Origin: Ferruginibacter sp.
GTDB lineage: Bacteria; Bacteroidota; Bacteroidia; Chitinophagales; Chitinophagaceae
Reading direction: 5' to 3'
DNA length: 63,909 bases
Assembly: GCF_028288465.1 (NCBI RefSeq)
Contig: NZ_JAQBNR010000018.1
Location: 1 to 63,909 of the forward strand
In this document: positions 18,561 to 26,221 of the stretch, piece after piece
How positions within the stretch are numbered: the first letter of the stretch is position 1
Layout: every line of letters begins with the position of its first letter
Position numbers and translations under genes: made by a program
Notes under the pieces: generated by a model
Databases searched by the model: none
Told to the model about the DNA's origin: nothing
The model's input: the letters and a program-made list of their open reading frames with translations, nothing else

Positions 18561-18974
18561 ATGAAAAAGATAAGACTCTGCACGTTGTTCTTACTAACGT
18601 TTCATTTTTTACTGGCGCAACAGCCCGATTACCGGGTAGTTTTTGATATGAGCACAAAAGATTCAATCAGTCAGCAGGCACTCATCCGTGAGGCGACACT
18701 GATCGTCAAGGAAAATCCTGCGGCAAAGCTGGAGGTAGTCATTTATGGTCAGGGGCTTCCACTTGTCACCAAAGCACAATCAGGCCAGGCAAAGCCCATT
18801 CAAGACCTTATGGCTGGTAAAAATGTGACCTTTAAAGTATGTGCCTTTACCATGAAAAGAAACGGCATTAGTGAACAGGATCTGTTGCCGGGAGTGCAGG
18901 TTGTACCGGATGGCATCTACGAAATTGTCAGCAAGCAGCATGAAGGCTGGGGCTATATTAAAGTAGCACACTAA
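18561..18974 (+). CDS. Exported DsrE/DsrF-fold protein
   Basis: 137 residues with a signal peptide (MKKIRLCTLFLLTFHFLLAQ). The mature part follows the DsrE fold: YRVVFDMST, AKLEVVIYGQGLPLV, VTFKVCAFTMKRNGI and LLPGVQVVPDGIYEIV. A single Cys (in KVCAFT) sits where sulfur-relay members carry their active Cys. It is convergent with the 19049 gene, which encodes a related but larger protein sharing the LLPG-Q-VP-G end. A strong hairpin separates them. A role in sulfur chemistry is known for the family but not shown here. Confidence 0.83.
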   Translation: MKKIRLCTLFLLTFHFLLAQQPDYRVVFDMSTKDSISQQALIREATLIVKENPAAKLEVVIYGQGLPLVTKAQSGQAKPIQDLMAGKNVTFKVCAFTMKRNGISEQDLLPGVQVVPDGIYEIVSKQHEGWGYIKVAH

Positions 18975-18997
18975 ATGCAATGGTTTTATTTAAAAAA

Positions 18998-19027
18998 GCA
19001 GCGCCGCAAATACATGTGCGGCGCTGC
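18998..19027. terminator. Bidirectional hairpin between the two DsrE-like genes
   Basis: A perfect 11-bp GC-rich stem (GCAGCGCCGCA at 18998-19008 with TGCGGCGCTGC at 19017-19027) and an 8-nt loop lie between convergent stops. On the minus strand it is followed by TTTTTTAAAT, so it terminates that strand best and may serve both. Confidence 0.8.
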
Positions 19028-19048
19028 AACAAAATAGTATGCCCTTGT

Positions 19049-19765
19049 TCAGGCTACCGAGCAGTAAGCACAACCATGCTCCTGTGCACGGCCTACGGCC
19101 CACACGCCGGAAGGAACAGGCTGCATACCGGGCAGTAATCCCTGCAGCCATTCTTTTTTTACATCCTCTGCCTTCAGTCCCATTTTATCAGCGGTTGCCG
19201 CACTGTAAACGGTTATCGCCGCATCACATACACAGAACATAACACCACTGGCCTGCAGTTCATCTATTCCAATGGCTACTTCTCCAAAACCAGGCACCTT
19301 AAATGTGCCCTTCTGTGGCTTCCAGAAAGGGTTTCGGGTGGCGGCGGCTTTCGTGGCGGGGTCATCGGCTTTAAACATTTCTCCAAATTTGTATTTGGAC
19401 CACAGTTTATCTTCCATAGCATAGGGAATGGCATCATGCCGTAGTATCACAACGACACTGCAATCATTTGCCGCGGAACCGGTCCCTTCATTCGTTAATA
19501 AAAAAACCCTTGGCCAGGCAAAGGGAAATATTTCTTTAGGGTGTGTGACATCAAAAACAATACGGTGTTTGCCTTTTATTTTGGCAAACCACGCATCAGG
19601 ATCTTCAGGGGCCGTTTCAATTTTATTGTTACCGGTTGACTCCACTCCAGCTTTCATGGTAAGGGGAAACGCCAGCGATGCCACGCCAAGGGTGGCAGCA
19701 CCGGAAGCCAGGAAACCTATAAATCCACGCCTGGCTGTAGGTTGATTTAACATGTTGAGTTCCAT
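19049..19765 (-). CDS. Tat-exported DsrE-family protein
   Basis: 238 residues from the Met at 19765; a frame opens 13 codons earlier. The N-terminus has a twin-arginine-like signal (TARRGFIGFLASGAATLGVASLAFP). After it come IVFDVTHPKE, NDCSVVVILRHDAIPYAM, GVMFCVCDAAITVYS and LLPGMQPVPSGVWAV, a DsrE-like core with a central insertion of about 60 residues and a Cys-containing FCVC motif in place of the usual single Cys. The C-terminal AQEHGCAYCSVA adds two more Cys. Tat export suggests folding or cofactor loading before transport. Function is unknown. Confidence 0.8.
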   Translation of the reverse strand: MELNMLNQPTARRGFIGFLASGAATLGVASLAFPLTMKAGVESTGNNKIETAPEDPDAWFAKIKGKHRIVFDVTHPKEIFPFAWPRVFLLTNEGTGSAANDCSVVVILRHDAIPYAMEDKLWSKYKFGEMFKADDPATKAAATRNPFWKPQKGTFKVPGFGEVAIGIDELQASGVMFCVCDAAITVYSAATADKMGLKAEDVKKEWLQGLLPGMQPVPSGVWAVGRAQEHGCAYCSVA

Positions 19766-20195
19766 TGCTCGTAATTTTAATTGTAGAAGATATATTTTGA
19801 CCACGAAAAGTACAAATTAGAATCGCCACTTGCAAGCGATTCGTTGTGATAATTTTCGATTACACACAGAATCTGGCAATAAAAAAAATCGTGTGTTATG
19901 CCCAGTTATTTTGGAATCAATTGGTTGTTAATGGTTAAATGGCCAGGGAAGACGCAGGTAGGTCATTGCTGCTTATAATTAAGCGGCGAACCAGGCAAAA
20001 AGGCAATTAATTTTGTCCGGGCTTTTAGAAATTGGTTCAGCATTGTTGCATCGCCCTCTTATACTTTTCAGCCCAATGCGCCGTCTTCAATTCGTGGTGC
20101 CCTTGCTTTCCTGATCTGTGAAAAGTTGTGCTCTTTTCCACGGTCGGTACCGAAGGTCAGACCGTGGAAAAATCAAATTATATCGCTCCTGTCAA
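19766..20195. other. Gap with one inverted repeat only
   Basis: Apart from the hairpin at 20134-20171, this stretch upstream of the Tat-exported DsrE protein shows no supported gene or RNA. It should contain that gene's promoter, but no convincing TAnnTTTG box was found. Confidence 0.4.
20134..20171. terminator. Perfect 12-bp hairpin downstream of the LLM gene
   Basis: TTTTCCACGGTC (20134-20145) pairs with GACCGTGGAAAA (20160-20171), with a 14-nt loop. It lies 24 bp past the stop of the minus-strand LLM gene. There is no clear T-run on either side beyond the stem, so it may be a terminator or a 3' stabilising structure. Confidence 0.5.
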
Positions 20196-21224
20196 TCACA
20201 CAGTTAATTTCATTGTGATCCCCTGCATCACTTCTGCAAATATTTTATACGACTGTAACCTCGCATCCTGGTCATATATATGAGATACCGCCATCACTTC
20301 ATCCACTTTTGTCTTATCTAAAAAAAGTTGCATTGTATCTTTTATTTTTTCCGGTCCGCCAACAAATGTATAGCCCAGCATTTGCTGCAACATGGCCAAT
20401 TCAGATGCGTCCAAAATGTCATTGATGTCATCCACAGGCGGTTGTAATAACCTTCGTCTGCCACTTATAATGCCAAAAAACATTTGCTGCAGCGAAGTGG
20501 CCAGCTGGGTTGCTTCCGCGTCTGTATCAGCTGCAATTACATTTACACAACTGATAACATACGGACTTGCTAAACTGCCAGAAGGACGAAAATTATTCCT
20601 GTACAAATCAATAGCAGCTAAAAACTGGGCCGGTGCAAAGTGACTGGCAAAAGCGTATGGCAAGCCCAGGGCAGCAGCGAGCAGTGCGCTGTCTGTGCTG
20701 GAACCTAAAATCCAAATGGGGATATCAAGCCCTTCGCCGGGAATAGCCCTTACCCGGCCATTACTGTTATCTGCAGAAAAAAACTGCTGAAGTTGTTGGA
20801 TGTCCTGCGCAAAAGTGTCGCCGGCACGGATATTTTCTCCCCTGATCGCGTAAGCGGTAACCTGATCAGTGCCCGGAGCCCTGCCCAGGCCAAGATCAAT
20901 GCGGCCCGGGTAAAGAGAGGCCAACGTTCCAAACTGTTCTGCAACTATCAAAGGCGCATGGTTCGGGAGCATAATACCGCCCGACCCTACCCTGATGTTA
21001 TTGGTTCCAGCCGCCAGGTAACCAATTAAAACAGGCGTGGCAGAACTGGCCACTCCCGGCATGTTGTGGTGCTCGGCAACCCAATACCGGCTGTATCCCA
21101 GTTGCTCAGTATGTTTTGCAAGCCGCAGACTATTGTGAAAACTATCCGCTGCTGTATCCCCTTCTTTTATTGTTGCAAGGTCCAGAACTGAAAAGACGAT
21201 ATTGTTTAGTGTATTATTTTGCAT
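20196..21224 (-). CDS. LLM-class flavin-dependent oxidoreductase, YhbW-like
   Basis: 342 residues. The family patterns are [46 protein letters not shown] and [17 protein letters not shown], which mark the group-1 luciferase-like monooxygenases often annotated as alkane or YhbW-type. The C-terminal part ([15 protein letters not shown]) is the usual end. It would use FMNH2 and oxygen on an unknown small substrate in the cytoplasm. It stands alone, with a perfect hairpin 24 bp after the stop. Confidence 0.9.
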   Translation of the reverse strand: MQNNTLNNIVFSVLDLATIKEGDTAADSFHNSLRLAKHTEQLGYSRYWVAEHHNMPGVASSATPVLIGYLAAGTNNIRVGSGGIMLPNHAPLIVAEQFGTLASLYPGRIDLGLGRAPGTDQVTAYAIRGENIRAGDTFAQDIQQLQQFFSADNSNGRVRAIPGEGLDIPIWILGSSTDSALLAAALGLPYAFASHFAPAQFLAAIDLYRNNFRPSGSLASPYVISCVNVIAADTDAEATQLATSLQQMFFGIISGRRRLLQPPVDDINDILDASELAMLQQMLGYTFVGGPEKIKDTMQLFLDKTKVDEVMAVSHIYDQDARLQSYKIFAEVMQGITMKLTV

Positions 21225-21795
21225 GATTTAAACCGAAAATTTGTATGCTGATAACAGTTTGCAAACCATAAAGTTCAATGGTGCGTTCAGGTAAGTTGTT
21301 ATACCGGTACCAATTTTCAATTAAAAATTTTTGCAATAGAAAGATTGCTGAAAATAAGGTAGTATTCGTTCTAAGGCACCTAATAAAGTCCGGTTACAAT
21401 CTGCAATATCACACCGTAGATTGTAACCAAGCGTTCATCAATTTTTGCAGCAGTATACCCAATTCACTTATCAATTATCCAGCCGGCTGATCTGCTACAG
21501 GGTTCATCTTTCTACACAATTGTATGCGGTCAAAGACAGGTTGCAGCATAAAAAGAAGTTTGTTAGTTGCTCGTCTTCCATTTACTGGTTATGATTTTAC
21601 CGTGTAGTAAAATTTTGAAAGCAAAACTATTGTAACATAGCCGCAGCCGGTGTTGCAGCGATTCAAAAAAAATAAGTCGTGCAATAAGTACAGCATTATA
21701 ACAGTTAGGCAAAAAAGCATTTAATACGGTCAACCAACGGTGAAAATCGCCTGAACTTGATTTCCGTTTATTATCCAAAGTCAAAAGAAAAATCC
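21225..21795. other. Divergent gap with one 11-bp inverted repeat
   Basis: In 570 bp between divergent genes, the only structure noted is GGTTACAATCT (21392-21402) with its inverse AGATTGTAACC (21418-21428), 15 nt apart. It could be an operator or a hairpin. No gene is supported here. Confidence 0.4.
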
Positions 21796-23085
21796 ATGCA
21801 AGTTTTTTACTCAAAATCAGATCAGGTGGCTGACGCCGCAGGCAGCAAAAATCACCTGAAATTATTGTATACTTTAGTGTTTGCGCTGTGGGGTGTTACA
21901 GGCAACCAACTGACAGCAGGTCCTGCACGAATTCCTGATTCAACCCCGAATCAAATAATTGCGCCTGCGAGCCAGAAAGGAGCGTTTACTTTATCGCCAT
22001 GCCCTTCTACCCCTGCAGATCAAAATTTTACCGGCTATACAAACAATACTTATCCTGCAACTATTACACTCGCTTGTATGCTTTATTCTACCAGTGGGGG
22101 CACGGGCGTTGTAGGAGTTGAGGATGCGGTTGCAGGAGGAATAAGCGATGGCCCGGTGTTTAGCGGCAACGCCCTGGTGATGACCTTTTCGGGTGGAATA
22201 AGTCCAACTTACGCAGACTTTAAATCAACCAGTAACACCATTAATTTCAAGATGGCTTCCCTTGATGTTGAATTCTTTGGCCACTCAAACGGCAATTGTG
22301 CCGAAATTTATAATATAATTGGTTACGATAACGGGCTGGTGGTCGCTACTGTTAACAGTTTTAATGTAAAAGCGTCGGGAACTTATGGCACTGGTAATTC
22401 CGCCATTGTTTATAATCGCAATGCCTATAACGCTTCGGGTAATAACACCGGGAGTTTAACATTTGGTGCGTTGTGGGCAAATGTGGATGAAGTGCGTTTT
22501 GTAATTGCGGATGCCGCTCCCTATAACAACCTTTGGGTGGCAGTGGACAATCTGAATTTTGAACCGGCGATTGTTTTACCAGTTACGCTCAGCAATTTTA
22601 CAGTTTCGAACGCTAACGGAAAGGCCTTGCTGAAATGGCAGACATTGAGTGAACAGGGAATAGAAAATTTTATGGTGCAAAACAGTATGGACGGCGTAAA
22701 CTGGCACGACCTTGCTATGATACCGGCAGCAGGCAACAGCAATAGTAAAAAAGACTATAGCTATATGCAGTCAAATCCTCAAAAAGGTACTAATTATTAC
22801 CGCCTGCTGAAAACAGATTTCAGCGGCAACACAAATTATAGCGATACAAGGATATTGAAAGTAGAAGACAATACCCGCTCTTTTTCGCTGCTCAGTACAT
22901 CAGCGCATGAATGTCAATTACAAATCAATGAGCCTGTTACATTATCAATCTTTAATGCCAATGGTATGCTGGTGAAGAAAACTAAATTTGCTCCCGGGGT
23001 ACAATGGCTTGATCTGAATAATTATGCCAAAGGCCTGTATTTTATCCGTAGCAAGGATTTAACCGAAAAGATCATAGTCAGGTAG
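21796..23085 (+). CDS. Secreted protein with T9SS C-terminal sorting domain
   Basis: 429 residues. A hydrophobic segment at about 20-40 (LLYTLVFALWGVTGNQLTAG) serves as a signal. The middle (about 70-260) is Gly/Asn/Ser-rich with beta character (for example NNLWVAVDNLNFEP). From about 262 comes the linker LPVTLSNFTVSNANGKALLKWQTLSEQG, widespread in Bacteroidetes secreted proteins. The last 80 residues form a type A sorting domain ending NYAKGLYFIRSKDLTEKIIV. The protein is thus predicted to cross the outer membrane by the type IX system. The start may be 13 codons earlier (21757). Cargo function is unknown. Confidence 0.83.
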   Translation: MQVFYSKSDQVADAAGSKNHLKLLYTLVFALWGVTGNQLTAGPARIPDSTPNQIIAPASQKGAFTLSPCPSTPADQNFTGYTNNTYPATITLACMLYSTSGGTGVVGVEDAVAGGISDGPVFSGNALVMTFSGGISPTYADFKSTSNTINFKMASLDVEFFGHSNGNCAEIYNIIGYDNGLVVATVNSFNVKASGTYGTGNSAIVYNRNAYNASGNNTGSLTFGALWANVDEVRFVIADAAPYNNLWVAVDNLNFEPAIVLPVTLSNFTVSNANGKALLKWQTLSEQGIENFMVQNSMDGVNWHDLAMIPAAGNSNSKKDYSYMQSNPQKGTNYYRLLKTDFSGNTNYSDTRILKVEDNTRSFSLLSTSAHECQLQINEPVTLSIFNANGMLVKKTKFAPGVQWLDLNNYAKGLYFIRSKDLTEKIIVR

Positions 23086-23102
23086 ATCAAAATTTTGATT
23101 TC

Positions 23103-23131
23103 AAAGGGTAAAGTCATCCGCTTTACCCTTT
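23103..23131. terminator. Terminator between convergent genes
   Basis: AAAGGGTAAAG (23103-23113) pairs with CTTTACCCTTT (23121-23131), loop 7 nt, followed by TTGTATTTA on the plus strand. It follows the T9SS protein gene by 18 bp and sits before the stop of the convergent aldo/keto reductase. Confidence 0.8.
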
Positions 23132-23137
23132 TTGTAT

Positions 23138-23962
23138 TTATTGTAATTTCTCCAGGTAATCTATCATTTGCTTCTTCATTGCGGCATCCGGTAAAATACC
23201 TCCATCAGCTTTTAGATTATCCCTGGCATGGGATGGGTTACCGGTAGCAGGTATTACGCAGTTAACAAAGCGATTTGCTATAATGTATTTTAAAAAATAA
23301 GCAGCCCAGCTGTCGATGCCCAATTCCGCAGCCCATATTGGTAAAGGTTTTTCTTTCACTTTTGCAAACAATTTCCCTTCTCCAAAGGGACGATTTATAA
23401 TGGTAGCAACGCCGAGGTCCGCAGCAATATTCAGCAGGCGCTTTTCGGCATGCCGGTTTAAAATGGAGTAATTGAACTGTACAAAATCCGGCACTTGCGC
23501 AATCATTATTTTTTCCAGTTCATCATGACTGTCGTCTGTATAATGGGTAATGCCGGTATACCGGATTTTACCTTCGGTCTTCAGCCGGCGCAATTGCGGC
23601 AGATGTATTTTCCAGTCAACGAGATTGTGTACCTGCACCAGATCCATGGTGGTTCTTTTCATCTTTATAAAAGAGGCGTTTAACTGGTCAATACCTTCCT
23701 GCAAACCGGTTGTCCAAATCTTCGTGGCGTAAAAAAAATCGTCTTTTACCTCCATTTCCGAGGTCAGGTCGCCGATCACCGTTTCAGCATTGCCATACAT
23801 TGGCGAGCTGTCTATCAAACTTCCGCCAGCGGAATGAAATTCTTTCAATACATCTTTTAATACAGGATAGTGTTGCGTGTTATTGACGTCAAATGTTTGC
23901 CAGGTGCCCATTCCGATTACAGGAAGAGCTTCACCCGATGATGGTATAATTCGTTGTAACAT
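23138..23962 (-). CDS. Aldo/keto reductase
   Basis: 274 residues from the Met at 23962 (MLQRIIPSSGEALPVIGMGTW); in-frame ATGs at 23998 and 24019 are possible but add non-conserved residues. The (beta/alpha)8 AKR pattern is visible: DSSPMYGNAE carrying the catalytic Asp and Tyr, FYATKIW carrying the Lys, DLVQVHN, and the C-terminal ATGNPSHARDNLKA nucleotide-binding region. It is an NADPH-dependent carbonyl reductase of unknown substrate. It converges on the T9SS protein, sharing the terminator at 23103-23131. Confidence 0.88.
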   Translation of the reverse strand: MLQRIIPSSGEALPVIGMGTWQTFDVNNTQHYPVLKDVLKEFHSAGGSLIDSSPMYGNAETVIGDLTSEMEVKDDFFYATKIWTTGLQEGIDQLNASFIKMKRTTMDLVQVHNLVDWKIHLPQLRRLKTEGKIRYTGITHYTDDSHDELEKIMIAQVPDFVQFNYSILNRHAEKRLLNIAADLGVATIINRPFGEGKLFAKVKEKPLPIWAAELGIDSWAAYFLKYIIANRFVNCVIPATGNPSHARDNLKADGGILPDAAMKKQMIDYLEKLQ

Positions 23963-23998
23963 ATTTCTTGGTTGGATAAATTTACTTAAACTTATCAT

Positions 23999-24377
23999 TG
24001 CATGTGCCGCAAATGTCATAACAATTCTTTTTTTTTATAAGGCCGTACCCTACTCTGCTTAAAATAGGTTGATGAATCAAAACCTGCATGAGGAAATAAA
24101 GCGCAATCAATTTACGATTGGGGAATATTTGTAGCAGCAATCAGCCCTTTTTACCCTTTATGGAGTTTGCGATAAAAGTTTACTGTCCTTGTTGCGATGG
24201 CTTGTATCAGCCAGGCACATTATAATTTGTTATTTATTAAACAATTTAACGTTCGCTATCATTTATACAATCTGGTTCTTTTTTTGTAGCGTGTTATAAC
24301 GCCCTGCCCTATCAAAAATAGTCAACCAGTACTTTCATATTTTTAAATGTATAGTGATCCATGTTTAAATTTTCTTT
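23999..24377. other. Divergent promoter region of the aldehyde oxidoreductase operon
   Basis: This is about 380 bp of AT-rich DNA between the aldo/keto reductase and paoA. No gene, RNA or clear inverted repeat was found. It must hold the operon promoter, but no unambiguous TAnnTTTG box could be chosen. Confidence 0.35.
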
Positions 24378-25160
24378 ATGACAGATCAAAAACAAGCTGC
24401 TGATTTTAATGAGGATGAAAAAAAAATAATCGAAGACATGATAACCGGTGATCCTGAAGACATGACGATCTTCGGTGTAAGCCGGCGCCAGTTTCTAAAG
24501 CAACTTGCCGTAATTACCGGTGGCTTTGCGGCAGCACAATACATCGGACCGGATGAGCTTTTTGCAGCGCCTTCCGTACTTGCACCCGGCACCATCCCCA
24601 TAAACAGTATTGAAAATGGTGTAAACGCTTCTTTCAATGTAAATGGTGCGCCGGTCGCACTGGAGGTGGATTCCCGAATGACTTTACTGGACAGCCTGCG
24701 TGAAAAACTACAGCTGACCGGCACCAAAAAAGGTTGCGACCATGGGCAGTGCGGCGCCTGTACGGTCATCATTGATGGCAACAGGGTTTTATCCTGTCTT
24801 ACGCTAACGGCCTGCTGCCAGGGTAAAAATGTAACTACCATTGAGGGCCTTGCAAAAAACAACCAGTTGCATCCTATGCAGACCGCATTTATAAAACATG
24901 ATGGTTTTCAATGCGGGTATTGTACACCCGGGCAAATATGTTCCGCAGTGGCATTAATGGATGAAGCAAAGAAAGGCGAAGCAAGTTACCTCACTGAAAA
25001 CATCAGGGAAAAGCCAGTCTCCGTGCAGCTTTCGGACGATGAGATCCGGGAACGCATGTCGGGAAATATTTGCCGTTGCGGCGCCTATCCCAATATCATT
25101 GCGGCTATAAAAGAAGTGCATAGCGGAAAGGAAGCTGCACAAAACTGGCAGTTTGCCTGA
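24378..25160 (+). CDS. paoA: Aldehyde oxidoreductase iron-sulfur subunit, PaoA/YagT type, Tat-exported
   Basis: 260 residues. A twin-arginine motif SRRQFLK at 35-41 is followed by a hydrophobic run, so the folded complex is sent to the periplasm. The plant-type [2Fe-2S] site is GCDHGQCGACTVIIDG plus the Cys of RVLSCL. The second, helical [2Fe-2S] domain has CGYCTPGQ and CRCGAYPN. It is the electron-transfer subunit of a xanthine-oxidase-family enzyme. Genes for the FAD and molybdenum subunits follow at 32 and 24 bp, forming an operon in the order of E. coli paoABC. The long acidic leader before the Tat motif is slightly unusual. Confidence 0.93.
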   Translation: MTDQKQAADFNEDEKKIIEDMITGDPEDMTIFGVSRRQFLKQLAVITGGFAAAQYIGPDELFAAPSVLAPGTIPINSIENGVNASFNVNGAPVALEVDSRMTLLDSLREKLQLTGTKKGCDHGQCGACTVIIDGNRVLSCLTLTACCQGKNVTTIEGLAKNNQLHPMQTAFIKHDGFQCGYCTPGQICSAVALMDEAKKGEASYLTENIREKPVSVQLSDDEIRERMSGNICRCGAYPNIIAAIKEVHSGKEAAQNWQFA

Positions 25161-25192
25161 CCAGATTTATCAGACTTATAAAGTAACATTTC

Positions 25193-26197
25193 ATGAGGCC
25201 ATTTAAATTTTCCACCACAGCCGACAGCAATGAAGTATCAAAAATATTGATAGCAAATCCGCATGCGAGGTTATTGGGAGGTGGTACCAACCTGCTGGAT
25301 TTAATGAAGGAAGATGTGGAGCGCCCGACTGAACTGGTGGAAGTTGGCAACATCGATGTGATGAAAATTGTATCACCGGCTTCTGCCACCGGAAGCGTTG
25401 TTATACCAGCTGTTGAAAAAAACGCCCGCACGGCCAACGACCCGGCGATAAGGGAAAATTTTCCGATGCTTAGCCAGGCTATTTTATCCGGAGCTTCTGC
25501 ACAGATACGCAATATGGCAACCAATGGTGGCAATTTAAACCAGCGTACCCGCTGTACTTATTTTTATGATGTAGCGATGCCCTGTAATAAGCGGGAACCC
25601 GGCAGCGGCTGTGGTGCCATGAAAGGCCTCAACCGGATGCATGCCATTTTTGGATGGTCAGATAAATGCGTGGCGGTGCACCCTTCTGATATGTGCGTGG
25701 CCCTGGCGGCATTGGATGCCGTTGTAAAAGTGCAGGGCGCTAATGGCAAACAGCGCAGCATTCCTTTTACAGCTTATCATCGTTTACCCGGCGATCAGCC
25801 GCAGAAAGATAATACGCTGCAACCCGGAGAACTGATAACGGCTATAGAAATACCCAGAAACAACTTTGCTGAAAATTCTTATTACCTGAAAGTGCGGGAC
25901 AGGGCCAGTTATGCATTCGCACTCATCTCAGTGGCAGCAGCAATGGAGTTAAAGAATAACAAAATTGTGAGGGTCAGTATTGCCATGGGTGGTGTGGCAC
26001 ATAAACCATGGCGGGCAAGCGTTGCAGAAAAATATTTGCTACATAAGGAAGCAACCGAAGCCAATTTTAAGATCGCCGCAGCCAATGAGATGAAACTGGC
26101 CAAACCGCTTGAACATAATTTATATAAAGTGGAGCTGGGCAGAAAGGCCCTTGTAAGGGCCCTGATGCAGGCTGCAAATGGAGGAAAAACGATTTAA
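25193..26197 (+). CDS. paoB: Aldehyde oxidoreductase FAD-binding subunit, PaoB/YagS type
   Basis: 334 residues. The N-terminal FAD domain shows ARLLGGGTNLLDLMKED and, further on, NMATNGGNLNQRTRC. The stretch after it contains four clustered Cys (CTYFY, PCNKREPGSGC and DKC) that match the insert which in E. coli PaoB carries an additional [4Fe-4S] cluster; that is a family-knowledge match, not a measurement. The C-terminal CO-dehydrogenase flavoprotein domain begins near 210. There is no signal peptide, so export would be piggy-back on the Tat signal of the small subunit. Confidence 0.92.
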   Translation: MRPFKFSTTADSNEVSKILIANPHARLLGGGTNLLDLMKEDVERPTELVEVGNIDVMKIVSPASATGSVVIPAVEKNARTANDPAIRENFPMLSQAILSGASAQIRNMATNGGNLNQRTRCTYFYDVAMPCNKREPGSGCGAMKGLNRMHAIFGWSDKCVAVHPSDMCVALAALDAVVKVQGANGKQRSIPFTAYHRLPGDQPQKDNTLQPGELITAIEIPRNNFAENSYYLKVRDRASYAFALISVAAAMELKNNKIVRVSIAMGGVAHKPWRASVAEKYLLHKEATEANFKIAAANEMKLAKPLEHNLYKVELGRKALVRALMQAANGGKTI

Positions 26198-26221
26198 GAA
26201 AATCATTAAACCGAAGGATAA

